A DNA stretch of 64,000 nucleotides from Chinchilla lanigera (GCF_000276665.1 NW_004955426.1:1106919-1170918), one strand, 5' to 3'. Counted from the first letter of the stretch, positions 12,131-24,714 are shown. Made by a program: numbers and translations. The notes: generated from the sequence alone by a model not told the origin.

Positions 12131-13280
12131 GAATTTCATCTCAAATGGGAACAAGAGTCTCTGGGGGGCCTCATGGAGAGCAAGATCAGCAGAGCACATG
12201 CTTTTATCTTTCAGTCTGAACTTCCCTCACCTCTCCTATCATATGAGCTGTTACGGGGATTTCTTTCTGTGCTAACACCTCCACCCCCCGCATATGCTCC
12301 TACTCTGAAGAGCAGGTAGGTTGTACTAAAATATGCTCCAGGTCCTGAGCTGCGGCACCATGCACAGAATCATCTGGCCCAATCCCCAACACATGGCAAG
12401 TGCTCAGAGTTAAAGCTGAATTGAAATCAATCTCATTTCTCACTCATAATAACTGTCAATTGGTTATTAAATAACCATTCTTGTGGATTGGGATACACAA
12501 AATCCTTTATAACCCATCACCATTTAAAACAAGCTATGCTCTGCTTTGTCACTGGAATAAGAATACCTCTTCCCTTTCATTGTCAAAGACAGTATCAGCT
12601 TCTGCAGGATTTTGTCCTTATCTCATACTCAAAATCTGATAATCAAAACAAATAATCAACAATAACAAACTAACCAGTCAAAAGGCGGAAGACTCAGAAT
12701 CCATCTTAGGAAGGTAAAATCAGTACTTTGGACAATGTGCACCTTGCGGTTACAGGAGAAATGAACGCTCTCTGTAATCATGACCAGTTATTATACCACT
12801 GACCAGTTCATCAGTTCAGTAACTATCTGTTCTAAAATACATACTGAATTGAACAGTAGGCTATGAAGTAAGCAATACTAAGTGTATCTCAGGTAACGAG
12901 AAACTTGGAAACACATAAACAGAATTGACTTTTTTGGTATTCTCTCAGGTAGAACCACAGTCTGTTACACAGAGAAAGCTAAGGAATATTATAGTTATCA
13001 TACATGTTCAACCTAATGATCCCTGCTCTCAGGCTTGCTTTGGCAGAACATAAATACGTTAGACATCAGCACCTGTTAACATACAACTAATCAACATTGC
13101 TTTATTTGTCTCTTTTATTTAATTTTTTTTATTATTTTACTCTTTCTCTTCTCAAGAATACTACAAACCCCCTGGAAAACAGACTGCTGTAGCGGGGACC
13201 CTTAAGGAGGATGGGGATAACCTCATCATTGGTCCTTTCCCTGAGTAACTCAATGATGCAACACAGTTTCAGTTCAGCTA
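12131..13280. other. Unassigned DNA
   Basis: No repeat family or coding frame is recognised, apart from a weak MIR-like phrase near 12395-12415 ('caacacatggcaagtgctcag'). Confidence 0.35.
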
Positions 13281-13298
13281 ATGCCAGAGAAAGATGAC

Positions 13299-13526
13299 AT
13301 GGCACAGTTCTTGCCACCAACAGGATTGTTACTATTACTTTTAACTCTCTCCTCAACCCTGGCCTGGGAGTTCAGGATAGGTCCCAAATTTCATGTGGTT
13401 TCAAACAAGGTAGGGAGGACCTTCAAGACTGACTGTCCCCAGAAAAGCCCCATCTTGCCCAACAGGAGTGGGAGTGGCACTTTGAACTGTAGATTTTCAG
13501 AAGGAGTCTCCACCCCTTGCCAGTAG
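13299..13526 (+). other. Short ORF with signal-peptide-like start and splice-donor motif (speculative)
   Basis: The ATG at 13299 sits in a strong Kozak context ('gacATGG'). The first residues, MAQFLPPTGLLLLLLTLSS, form a textbook secretory signal: polar start, hydrophobic Leu core, small residues, then 'TLA|WEF' as a possible cleavage site. The frame runs on to a stop at 13526. At 13409/13410 it contains 'aacaag|gtaggg', a good 5' splice-donor match that would close a 37-codon phase-0 first exon. An in-frame upstream ATG lies at 13281. I recognise no protein family. It could equally be a relic exon, a pseudogene or chance. Confidence 0.25.
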
Positions 13527-13695
13527 GAAGTCTCTCAGTTGACCAGTGACCATCTAGGCTTGACGAAAGCAGAAGCCACGAAAGCACTGTCCCTGAACTC
13601 AGAGAAGCCTTGGCAGCACAAGGTGAAACCACCATCAGGGGTTTGGAATGGACTGGGTGTGTGCGTACCCAAGAAATTCTTAAATTGAGTTTCAA

Positions 13696-13985
13696 TGTTG
13701 TTTGGATGTGAGCCTTTGGGACATTTCTAGATCAAAAGGCAGAACCCTCATGAATGAGCTGAGTGCCCTTATAAAAAGAGGATGAGGAGTTAGCTCGCTC
13801 TTTCTGCCATGGGAGGACCCAGCAAGAAGGCAGCTATCTATAAACCAGGAAGAGCGTTTACGAAGAAACTGATTCTACTCTACCTGATCTCACACTTCTT
13901 CTCCAGGCTATGAGAAACAAACGTTTATTTTTTAAGCCATGAAGTGTATGATATTTTGTTACTGCTGCCCACGCTGACTCTAATA
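13696..13985 (+). mobile_element. MLT1/MST-like MaLR LTR
   Basis: Landmarks in order are 'tgttgtttggatgtgagcc', 'accctcatgaatgagctgagtgcccttataaaaagagg', 'ctctttctgccatgggaggac', 'cagcaagaaggcagc' and 'aagccatgaagtgtatgatattttgttac', which match MaLR LTRs. A TATA box, 'ttataaaaag', lies at 13769-13778. No internal sequence is attached. Confidence 0.8.
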
Positions 13986-15254
13986 TTAATTATGCAATAC
14001 TATGTGTTGGGGATTTATCTAGGTACTATATGTACAATAATGAAATAACTGGTAACTTTCTTCTAGGAAATTGAACTCAAAGAATCTAGAGTAAAAATAG
14101 AACTCTGTATCATTCATAATGCATGGAAAGGACTCCCTGATGCCTGCTTTGGGTTGAGAGATGGAAGACTGGTTAAGAGATTTAACAACAGCAATACTGA
14201 CTTTACAATCAAAGGAACGGCGAGCTACTTCGCTTCTTGGCAAATGGCTGAAACTATGTCTGTGAATTACTTGTAAGAAAAGTTGTCTGATTTAAATTAT
14301 TTGTGTATACATTGAGACTTATAAATAGGATGAAACTCTTTTGCCCATGCTTCTACACCCTCCAGCCTGCTACCATCTATGTCATCATCTCTGTCTATCT
14401 CAAGCTCCTCAGCAGTCTGCTGTCTGAGCTTTGGCTTTGCATCCCTATTCATATCTGCCACCTTAAAAGACACAGGGACCCTGTTCCTTGACTAATCTTT
14501 AACCATCCTTTGTCCATAGCTTCACACATCCTCTTTCCTAGTCCATCTTCCAACTTTACCCACTCCTAAAGCCTTTCCACTGTCCTCCCTCCTACCAGGC
14601 CTTCATGGATAGGGGGAGTAGGAAACTCTCGAGCTCAAAGAAGTTTACAGAAGATGACATCATGAAGTGAGCACCCTGAAATACAGGTAGAAATGCAACT
14701 CAAAAATCGAGGTCAAGTGTGTTTCACGTGATGGGAATGCCTTGAATAGAATTACGGAAATGTGAACTCATGCATATGGCTATACCTTGTGTTTTACCAT
14801 CAAACATGTGCTCTGGGGAAAGTTTTCATCATGTTCATTGTTAGCACATGGAAATTTAATGGACATATAGATAATTATGTTTACATATATATAAACAAAA
14901 CACCCCAAAATTGTAGCGTTGAAGTACTTTCATTTCGGAGGGCTCAGCTTACATCTGTTCCGTTAGCATCTCCATGTCATCTGTCCCCTCAGCCATTCCA
15001 CAGGGGCAGCTGCAAACACATCTGCCAAACACATCTGCCAAAGCTTACCAAAGGTTCCTCGCTACTAAGTGTCTAGACAAAGAAAGAGTCTACAGCCATG
15101 TTTAAGTAGATTTAAAAGTCTCAGTTTCTTTTCATATGCTGCTGTAACAAAGACAAACTGTGACTCTAAATTCTAATTTCTTCTAGGCTATGATGTTTAG
15201 CTTGAGAATCTTGTCCTCAATGGAAGGATCTATTGTTTATGTATATTAAGCATT
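13986..15254. other. Unassigned DNA
   Basis: No certain element. 'aacaaaacaccccaaaattgtagc' near 14894 has the flavour of a retroelement end, but I could not place it. Frames of about 100 codons or fewer show no domain. Confidence 0.35.
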
Positions 15255-15640
15255 TTTCTTTAGCTAGGACAAAATACCAGCTGCTTAAAGGAGGAGAGGT
15301 CTATTTTGGATCACGATTTCAGTCCCTGGCTGGCTGGTTCCAAGGCAGGAGCAATGGTAGAAGAGCACAGTGCAGCAAAACCGCTCACAGCATGGCAGTC
15401 AACAAGCAGAGGGAAAAGGAAGGAGCAGGTACAAGAATATGCTCCTCTCAGTCACATGCTACTGACGCCTCTGACCAGGCGTCACCTCCAAAAGCACATT
15501 CAGCTTTGAACTGCTCCTACTGATGAATACAGTACCCCATGAACGCTTCACCTTCCCAAGGCCCAACCTCTGAACTTTTCAGGGACATTTTAGATTTAAC
15601 CAAATGTCACAGGGAACTCCTTTGATGTTTTCCTATGCAA
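15255..15640 (-). mobile_element. MaLR-type LTR, antisense
   Basis: 'aggacaaaataccagctgcttaaagg', 'gaggtctattttggatcacgattt', 'caaggcaggagcaatggtag' and, distally, 'aaggcccaacctctgaacttttcagggacatttt' follow the order of a reverse-complemented MaLR LTR. It resembles the minus-strand copy at 60300. Frames at 15233-15523 lie inside it and are not genes. Confidence 0.6.
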
Positions 15641-15705
15641 AGGTTTTGCTTTTAGCTCTCCTTTTTAACCAATTTCACAAGATGTCAGCCGTGTTTATAA
15701 GGCTC

Positions 15706-15726
15706 CAACCAACCAACCAACCAACT
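15706..15726. repeat. (AACC)n simple repeat
   Basis: Five tandem 'aacc' units. Confidence 0.9.
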
Positions 15727-15840
15727 AACAAATAAATGCATGATGCACCATTTCTAGGGATTCAAATAGCATAAGGATATTGCTACTTTTCAAAAACAGC
15801 AGTTCTCCAAAGGTTTATAAATTTTGCTACAATGGTGCAG

Positions 15841-15864
15841 GCACACACACACACACACACACAC
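15841..15864. repeat. (CA)n microsatellite
   Basis: An uninterrupted run of alternating C and A after an initial G, followed by degenerate 'gtacacacgtac' units. Likely polymorphic. Confidence 0.95.
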
Positions 15865-15889
15865 GTACACACGTACGCATATGCACACA

Positions 15890-17112
15890 TCATTAATCCA
15901 ACCTGCAGAAGCCCCAGAGAATCCAAGAGCATAATAAACTTTGCAATTAGACTGGGCATTATCCATTCATTCTCCAAACTTTTCTTATCCACACATCCTC
16001 CCTGATGTCTTTATGTATCTCATGGTGATTTTTTTTTGTAATAAATAAGGACACTGCAAAAAGTAAGAAGTAGGAGAACATCTAAACCAAAGAGTCACCT
16101 TCTCACACCTTCTTTATCTATTTCTGATGTGGGAAGAAGGAACAATACACGGAGCTGTACAAAGCGGAAATCATTGACAATGAAAAATCTCTTCATGTAT
16201 TATATGAAATCAACACTTCTATTTAGATAGATTTACTATTATCTCATTCTGAAAGCTAATTATCAAAATACAAAAGACAGGAATGAGGTTGCAAAAGCAT
16301 CACTTAAAAGCAGCATTTTCTGGAAGTGAAACTAAGTTTCTGGTCATTATTTGCAACCTTTGGATGAGAACAGGACTACAAGGGTGCAAGTGGGAGACTC
16401 CATTCTCCTCGCCCACCCCCAGCCCTCTGGGCAGAGCCAGCGCCCCTCCTTGGAGGAAGCTGGGGGCAGGCCTGATGATGACGACGATGACGCATCAGAC
16501 TTCTGCAAATGTACTGATCACTGCTCATCAGAGAAGCAAGTTAGTTTCAGCAATGAACAGCTATTTTAAGCGTCCAAATACCAAGGCAAATATAAAATTT
16601 CATTGTGTCGCTGCCGCAGTTAGGAATTGCTTCAGCTGAGAAGCCTCCTGTCACAGAGAGGAGGTGTAGCTGAGTCCTCATCAGTTTCCTGCCTGGCTAT
16701 TCTCTTCTCTCACACTGAACCTGCGGCCGCCAGGGCTTCCCAGCCCTCTGGAGTAAGGGGCTGAGGAGGGGAGCGCCTCACCTTGGCCTTCACATGCTGT
16801 GGTGCTGGTGACTGGTCGGGGATGAGTCTTCCCCTGCAGGGTGCATTCTATCCATTTCCTTGAGACTCCTATGCTGGCAACATCTGACTGACGCCCTGGA
16901 CACATCACCTAGATGATACCTATTCATTTTACCTCCCAACACTCACCTGTCAGCAGTCCCGCAGCCCCCTTACCTCCTATCCTTGGCAGGCCCCTTGAGC
17001 AAGCTCCTTTTCCAATACATGTGGAAGGCTCACACCAGACAGTCTATATCTTTGTCTTTTCTTGTTCCCATCTCTCCTTCTCGCTGAGCTACCTTCCCAT
17101 CCATTTCCTTAG
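15890..17112. other. Unassigned DNA with a (GAY)n patch
   Basis: No named repeat. 16474-16493 has a GAY run that would encode six or seven aspartates in the 16351-16569 frame, followed by a Cys-rich stretch (DFCKCTDHC). The frame is short and has an overlapping competitor at 16283-16639, so I do not call a gene. Confidence 0.35.
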
Positions 17113-17213
17113 TTTTTATTTTGAGACAAGCAGGGCTTAAACTTGCCATCCTTCTGACTCAGTCTCCCAGAGTGCTAGAAATACAATCATGCACCACCAC
17201 GCTCTGCTCAGAC
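17113..17213 (-). mobile_element. B1-like (7SL-derived) SINE
   Basis: 'ttttattttgagacaagcagg', 'cttaaacttgccatccttctgactcagtctcccagagtgctagaaatac' and 'catgcaccaccac' are the reverse complement of the 7SL-derived Alu/B1 monomer. The length of about 100 bp, a monomer rather than a dimer, points to rodent B1 rather than primate Alu. Confidence 0.85.
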
Positions 17214-18969
17214 CTGGCCCCTTTTTACTCTGTGGACCAAAGGGCCATTTTTCTCTGCCAGGGCCTTCTGCTGCCATGGCCCACTTATATCAGGCTCCTG
17301 CCTGGAGGCCGACGTGGGCTTGAGTCACAGTACAAGCTGGAGAGATAGTGTTGTGAAAAGAATTGATTCTTCTATGGAAACTAGGTCAAATGCTTTGGGA
17401 TGGCAACATCAAAAACTGTTGAATTACACACGAAAAAGAAAATGGTAAAAGATGGAAAGACTCCTTCAAGAATAACTGTGTACTCAACTTGCTACACAAG
17501 TAACTTGATACGTCTCTTTTCTTTAAAAAGAAACGCCAGAGTGGGGTGGTGGCAGCTATGCTGCAGGTAAAATGTTTGCTCTGGACAGATTATGAGGAAA
17601 TAGTTAATGAGCACATGAAGAAAGTGCGCACATCACCCCTACCCCAGCAAAGAGTTGGTAAGTAAATCCACATATACATGGTTTGTGTTCAAAAAGAATA
17701 TGCTTACAGAACCAGCATATCTATGATTTTCTCTCTCAATGACTTTTTTGAATTGATTGGCCATCTCATCTACCCGCCAATTTTGACTCTATAAAGATGT
17801 GTTTCCATCATGTCGTATTATCGCCCCCCTTCAGATTATAGGGTTAAAAGCTAAAGAGGAAACTAAAAAAACTGAGACCCTACCAAAAAAAAAAACCTCT
17901 TAAATTTGGCTTCCTTTACAAACCACTCTTTTCATGCCCACGGATCCTAAAGTAATTTACTTGTGTTCCACATTTGTACTTCATAATGTTCTGGAAAATC
18001 GCTGTAGACCTGTTTCCAGAAGGGGACCAGCCTTTCCCACCTCCGCGCCAGCCTGTTAAAAGACCTGATGGCTTCTTTCCACCTTCAGCCATCCCCCTTT
18101 CCTGGAGCATGGACTCAGGTCCCCACTCTTTTTCTTGGCTCCTTGCTGATCAGCTTTTCCTCTGATTTCTTGGACTATTCAATTTTCCTCTCTCCAATGG
18201 TGTCTGTTTACCGGCCCAACCCACAGATCCTTCCTCTTGTGCACAAAGCCTCAATTCCAGAACACGACTTCCGGCCTCACCTCTAAGGTGATGCTGTTGG
18301 AGTCTGTGTGTCCATACCCTACAGCACTTCCCTTGGTCACTGGTGTGGGCTCAGAGGAGGCTTACAGAATCACAGGCTGACTTCCCAGTTTCTACTGTCA
18401 CCTGTGACTGGGTGGGACACAAGCTCCACACCTACAAAGGAGGGGGCTTTACCTGGGAAGAGGCCAAATGAGGTGGGCTCAGCCAAGTTTGTAGCAGCAA
18501 CATTTGAGAAAAGGAAATAAGGAAAGTTTCTTAACTGAGACTCTTTTCTTAGAGTAATGCAGAGGTGATAATGAAATGTCAGAAATAATAAAATTATAGA
18601 GCTTATTGGATTTTTTTGCTTGTGTTTCTTTATCCCAGAAGCTTTATTCTGACTAATGATCACAGCAACCCTTCCACACAGGCATTATTTAGGCCAGAGA
18701 ACACAAAGAGGAAATGCTCAAGATGAATATGTGCACAGACCTCATGTATGACATGAGGACCATATCTCTCATGCTGTTGTACCACATTCAAGATTTCTGC
18801 TGAAGGAGGAGCTTTTAGTTACGTTTGCCACAAATGCAAAACAGGGAAGGGAAACTATGTGACATCCATGATGGATATGCTACTGCATTTTACCGTAACA
18901 GCTATTTTATTTATGTATTCAATAATATCATGTTGCATACCTTAAATATAGAGAATCACTTTAGTTTTT
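17214..18969. other. Unassigned DNA
   Basis: No credible gene and no certain repeat. 18635-18720 carries weak MIR/L2-like phrases. Overlapping short frames at 17916-18286 lie on opposite strands and look like chance. Confidence 0.35.
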
Positions 18970-19123
18970 AAAAAGATCAGCATTGGTGCTGGGGATTTAG
19001 CTCAGCGGAAAAAGCGCCTGCCTGGCAAGCGCAAGGTCGTGAGTTCGGTTCCCGGTACCGGAGAAAAACAAAACAAAACAAAACAAAAAAAAAAAAAATA
19101 AAAAAAATAAAAAGATCAGCATT
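18970..19123 (+). mobile_element. Young ID-type SINE with 15-bp TSD
   Basis: The body at 18985-19108 has the A box 'ggatttagctcagcgg', the core 'gcgcctgcctggcaagcgcaaggtcgtgag' in two halves, the B-box region 'gttcggttcccgg', the diagnostic end 'taccggagaaaaac' and a long A-rich tail. The TSD 'aaaaagatcagcatt' is identical at 18970-18984 and 19109-19123. Confidence 0.95.
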
Positions 19124-20032
19124 ATATTATAAACAATATAATGCAAGGCAAAGGCTTAGCAAGGTGCCGGCACACAGCAAGCCCTTTGCAAAGGACAGCT
19201 TCTTTTTTCACCCACTTGCCTGAGTGCGCTTCCCCGATGTTCTGCCAATGCGTCACATTTGTCTCGAACTTTATCCATTACCTGAAACTCAGACACGTTT
19301 CTCCCTGTGCCTGACTTCAGTCGCAGAATTACCTCACATTCAGCCCCTGAGATGGAAATCAATTTCTGAACCATTTCTACTTCCCTCTCTACCCCTACAT
19401 AGAATTAATTGCTAAGCCCTGCCCTCTAGGCCCCGGAGAAGTCTACAAATTGAACATTAAAATTGAGCAGAAGCCTTCTTTCTCCTCCCATAGTCACCAA
19501 CATACTGTGGGCCCCCATTATCGTTCTTCTGGACGGCTGCAGCAGGCCCCTGTGCCCCGCACTTTCTTGCGTTTCCATTTATTGTGGCTTCATCATGTAG
19601 GACAAATTGTGCTCCAACTTCTCACCCGAGGAGTTCAACCTGTATTTTAAATCCCTGCGTGTCCTGATGTTCTCCTTAATAAGCTGTTTTAGAATTAAAG
19701 GCTTCCTTTCCACTTTTTCATAAGAACTTCTCAAAATGGCCCCAAAATGATTATTTTTATGTTTAACTATACTTGTGTGCATACCTCTTTCTGCTAATAG
19801 CATGTACAGTCATCAAAGATTTTACTTCTCAATATTCCTTAACAAAGTGGATTAAAAGAAATGAATAAATGTATGGACATATTCTACTGCAATATAAATC
19901 TAGTCATGAGTGAGTCTAATCATCGGTGACGGTGCTTTGAAGTGGGTTATAAAATATGTGGCTTGAACCATATACCTTTTAAAAATCATATAAAGTGAGT
20001 GCCAACAGCCTTTAACCAATGCTGGATTACTC
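19124..20032. other. Unassigned DNA
   Basis: No repeat or gene recognised. Frames of 63-74 codons on opposite strands are unremarkable. Confidence 0.4.
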
Positions 20033-20146
20033 ACTATTATAATTGGTCTTTTATTTTTTTCCAGTACTGGGAATCGAACTCATGACCTTGCGCTTGCCAG
20101 GCAGGCTCTGTGCCGCTGAGCTAAATCCCCAGTCCTTACTATTATA
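20033..20146 (-). mobile_element. ID-type SINE, antisense, 9-bp TSD
   Basis: The body at 20042-20137 reads as a reverse-complemented ID: T-rich tail, 'ccagtactgggaatcgaac', 'cgcttgccaggcaggc' and 'gctgagctaaatccccag'. It is flanked by 'actattata' at 20033-20041 and 20138-20146. Confidence 0.92.
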
Positions 20147-23100
20147 GATGTACCATAATCTAGGTGAATATTTTGGTTAAAAAATTGTGATCAGAATTCA
20201 AATAAAAGCTCATTTTATGTGAGATTATTCACATATTCCTGTAGAGGGACATTAATCATGCAAAATATTTTAGTGATTATCAACGAATTAGTCTGTGTCT
20301 ATCTTCTAATTCTAAGAGTTCCATGCATTATGGTTGTTCCAGGTTCAATCTTACTGGGATTTTCAGTTTCTTACTTTCTCTCTAAGCAAATCAGAGGCTC
20401 ACCCTGGGAATGCCCCACCTGACACTTCTTACTTGGATTTTCCCTTAGTACCTCCTTACCTTAACATACAAAAGGTTTAGGACCAGCCATTTTTACCAGC
20501 CTAAATTTCCACAGACCAAATTTTTTCTCACTAGCTTCCTGGAGCCTGATTACCTAACATAAATCCTTAATGACAGACTCTAGTGTTTTCGAATGATTTC
20601 CCATTCACATAAAACAAGGAACAATCTGATCAGAAAGCCACTCTCCAAAGGAATAGTAAGGTTTAGATATCTTTAATAAAAATTCATGTAGAAAAGAAGT
20701 ATCAAAACCTCATCAAAAGGGATTGCTGCAGAAGGAATGTCTAATTATAACTTTTGTGCAAGGTTCAGTGAACATCCAACATCTCATTAAAGTATGTAAA
20801 GACGTATGTTTTGATTTTGCATTTCTACCTATTCTCTTTATTCTGTACCAGCATACAAAGTCAATACGGTGCTACCTGGAGATATTTTCTCTTTCAACAT
20901 TCCCTTCCAACTGTACTGTCAAGTCCGTCTCCAGCCTGCCCTGGGGCTCTCCACTCTGCTTTATTCCATGCCTTTATTCTAATATTCATCACCTATTTTT
21001 GCATGATACACCTGACTCTCTTTTCCACTAGGAGATCTTGAGTTCTCCAGGAATAGAAACTCTTTTCATTGTTATGTGCGTGGTTCCTACTGTGATTAAG
21101 ATCCTCAGCACAATCTTCAGCACTCAGATGTTTATGGAATGACTGCTGGAAAGAATAAAGTGTTTGATATCATTTAAATGACTAGATTTAAAATAGGAAA
21201 ATAACAGCTTAGTTTTCATCTTGACAACTGTTCCCAAACCCCCAAACGGCTGATTCATACTTGAAGAACAGGTTAGATACATTTGGAAAATGCAGTGATT
21301 TTCCTTCTTGGCTGACTAATATCCTGAACTGATTATGGTGCTGTGGTTCCATCGGGATAGAGGGTTGGCTGTGGAAGGAATCTTGTAAGTTTTGGGGCTG
21401 GAGTGCTTCCGTCTTACATATTGCAGGCCCTGTATTTGATGCTGGTAAACAGAATTTGACTTTGTGATATGTCTCCCTTTTGGGGATGGGGTGATGATAT
21501 TTTGGGGAGTTGTTATGGTTATAAAGACAGTAGGCATGTGTAAACTCAGCAGGTACTTCTGCTCACAACTTTAAGTGTTGTTTATAAAGTGTTTTTTCTT
21601 TTTTGGTTGCAGATTATGCAGATGCAAAAAAACCCTCTAAGTCTGAGGTCACTGTTGTATTTTTGAGCTGGTCACAATTACTCTAAACAGTTCTCAGAAA
21701 AACTGGGGTAGGGAGGAAGGGCAGATAGTAGGGGTGTTCTGATCCTCTCTTGCTTTCTCATTAAAGGACCTGTAACTAGAAACTGGACTGTGTTTAATCC
21801 TGTACAGCCTGACTAGACTGCTGGGGCTCCACACTGTCATAATCTAAGAGAGGACCAGGCCAGTAGAAAACTTTTTTGTGTAATGCTGCTGTCTGAACGA
21901 GATATAGGATCCTATGGGTATCCTGCAGAGGTGGGCAAGGGATATTGCTGAGAGAAGTGGGAGTCTTACTTCCTTATCTAGAGTCAGAAAAGGATCTGGT
22001 TCTCTCAGGGAGGAAGGCATTTTCTCTTTCCTACATGGCACAAAGGCAGTGCCACATGGGCTCTATGGTGTGGTGATGAGGTGCATGGTGTCTGTCACCA
22101 TGCTGCTGATGAGAAACCAGCAACGGGCTCACGGCCAGGGGACAGTCAGGCCCAAGGGCAGGTGCAAAGTACTTCCCACTATGGGCTTTTTCTGAACACT
22201 GTGTGCTATGGGAAACTAGAAGTGCAGGGTTCTGGTGTCACAGGACGAGTGACAAAAAAATGGAATGAGCTGTGCCCACCAGCAGCAGCAGCAGCAGGTG
22301 ACTGGGGACACCAAGAGTCAAAGGGCAAGAAGTAGAGAGGCGTGTTCCATCGCCTGGCAAGGAGGTCCCAGGTACAATGTTCAGAAACAGTAATTAATGG
22401 TCACAATGCTTTGGACACATAGAGAAATAAAATTTCATTTTGTGTCATGAACTATGGAGGGAAGTGACACATAGTTACACTACTTACTTTGTCCTATGAT
22501 CTTCAATTTTAAGTGCTGGTTGTTAGGACCTAGAAATACCTCAAGTATACAAAATAATACTCTACTGTCTTTTAGGAGTTATTCTATGGAAATAATTCAG
22601 CTACTGGAAATCACAGCTATTGGAAATCAGCTACTGAAATCACAGGTTTGTCTTCAGTCCAAAAGACTTTTGCTAATAAACTGCTGTATTTCATACATAG
22701 AAACCCGAGCATCTGTTTTGTGGCAAAGTTTCTTTCTTACGTCCATTTGAATCCAAACTTTTAGTTGAGTATGAGATCTGGCTTTTCCCTTGTATCTCTG
22801 TTGATGCTCTACTAAGCAAACAACTGTCACGTTCCTGAGAATTCAGGTCGAAACAACAGATGTGGAGCCAGAGAGGAAAAGCGTTCCCCTTCTGCTTCTG
22901 ACACGATAATGCCAACTAGAAAATTGGTTTTCTTTAATGTAGCCCCAAACTCCATATATCAACACATTATCAAGTGAAATAATCTCTTTTATGTTGCACT
23001 CTGAAAACGTTTTAATATTCATGTAGAAATAAAAAAAAAATGCTTAGCATTGGAACAAAACCCAAATATACCATGAAAACATTTCCCAGGATGCAGCACA

Positions 23101-24185
23101 GTTTCCAGGTCATCATTAAAACTACAGAGCAGGTACGATTAGCATTTGAATGGGAGAGGAAAGCTAGAAATATAACTGATTTGGGGGTGACTTAAAATGG
23201 TATTAACATGCTTTGCCTCTAACATAAGCGACTTTTTGATAGCTTTTGACTATAAGACAAAGACCAATAAACTGGTTCAAAATAGAAAACAGGACCAAAA
23301 TACAAAAAAGAAAACAAAAGAAAGTCAAATCACCAAGTGTTAAAATGGAACACATCTCCAGGAACTCTAAGGTCTAGCATTTAGTTATTTTCTCCAAGGC
23401 GTTGCATCGGTGAACAGATTTTACTTTTATTGACTACAGGGAACAATTCTCTGTAAATACAGGCATTTAGACTTATAAAAGGTGCTTATAAAACAGTGAG
23501 AAAACATCAGAAATTACACATTGTGGAACTATTAAGAAAACTATTTAAAAAACCATCCCTTAGGATGTTTTATGACATTTACCTAATCCAAAGCAACTTT
23601 ACATTTCTCCTGTATCTCCCATCCAACGGTATTCTTTTAGGACAGAAAAAGGAAGTAAATAATAGAAAAGTGTAAGAAAACTGTGAGTGTCAAAGAGTGA
23701 ACATAAAAGGGGAATTTGAAAGAAGAATGTATGTATAACATAGGATAAAGAAATGGAGCATTTGGAAAAGATGCTACAAAGAGTTTCAAAATAAGATGAA
23801 GAAATAAAGAAATTAAGAAAGAGAACAAAAAGTAACTAAATAAGAAATGAGTGTCCTTTTTTTTTTTTAATGGATAACTCATATATACACTCTGAGATGG
23901 CAAAAATCCTGACACTGGATCGATCTAATCTCTCTATGTTTACCTTTCCTTAGGCAGAAATACGTTTAAATTTTGCAACAGTGCTGTTCCAAAGAGGCAA
24001 CTGCAGGGAAGTGCTCAAACTTCTCATTTTTTCTAGAAGATTTCCCTTCTCCACCAAGGCAGAAATACTTACTGCAACTTTTAGGGACAGAATCAAAGCT
24101 TCACAAGGTGAGAAAGATATTTTTTTAAAGACCTGCATTTTACCCTAAGATCTAAATCTTTGCCAATTATTTATGATCATGGTAA
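20147..24185. other. Four kilobases of unassigned DNA
   Basis: No named repeat over most of this span. Small local repeats are present: three imperfect 'cagctactggaaatca' units at 22597-22645, a CAG run at 22281-22295, and a purine-rich tract at 23640-23860 ending at a T run near 23857. Frames at 21914-22335 and 20723-21041 show no domain. Confidence 0.4.
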
Positions 24186-24595
24186 TATGGTGTTATGGTT
24201 GATACATTGTGTCAAGTTGGGGAGTCTAGACGTTTGGCTAAGTGACTCAGCATGAAGCCAGGGTGCTTACTTTGTATACATCCTGAGCCTGTGGAAGAGG
24301 AGCATATGGAGACTTTGTGAGAGCTACACGCCCCTTAAGTGGGGGTAGCCTGTTGACAATGTAAGGCAGGGAAAGAAGCTGCTTGGCGCCATTCTGCTCG
24401 TTTGCTCTGGCTGTTTTGCTGTTCGGCTGCCATTCCCCCCTTTGCTCTTGTTGCTTTGCTGTCTTCTGCCTCGGAGCCAACCAAGTATGGACTGAAACCT
24501 CCACAGACTGTAAGATAAATAAACCTTTCCTTCCTTCACTTTGGGTGCTGGGTATTTTGTCTCCGCAACGAGAGAAAAGTAACCAAGACATATGG
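24186..24595 (+). mobile_element. Complete solo LTR (rodent MaLR-like, type 2) with 5-bp TSD
   Basis: The LTR at 24191-24590 is 400 bp and runs from 'tgttatggttgatac' to 'gtaaccaagaca' (TG...CA). The 5-bp flanks 'tatgg' at 24186-24190 and 24591-24595 are identical. An AATAAA signal at 24518-24523 is followed by 'cctttccttccttcac', consistent with R/U5. It is the best-preserved reference copy for the LTR at 4619-5003. It arose by recombination of the two LTRs of a provirus. Confidence 0.85.
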
Positions 24596-24714
24596 GCATC
24601 ACCTAAGAGCTTGTTCAAAATGCAGAATTTCAGGCACCACCCCAAAACTACTCAAGTGAAATCTGCTTTCAATATGATCCCTGATTCTGATGCTAAGATT
24701 TAAATACTGGTGCA
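24596..24714 (+). mobile_element. MER5-like hAT DNA transposon relic
   Basis: 'gcatcacctaagagcttgttcaaaatgcag', 'caggcaccacccc' and 'ctgattctgatgctaagat' follow the MER5A order. Such elements are non-autonomous hAT-Charlie derivatives. The 5' end is cut at the junction with the solo LTR. Confidence 0.6.

Noticed and set aside
16351..16569. Asp-run/Cys-rich small protein
   Set aside because: Short, has an overlapping competitor frame, and the Asp run is a simple (GAY)n repeat.
22281..22295. CAG repeat in a coding exon
   Set aside because: Only five units, and the surrounding frame has no recognised domain.
24247..24703. Three overlapping frames of 92-132 codons
   Set aside because: All lie within the solo LTR at 24191-24590 or the adjoining relic.
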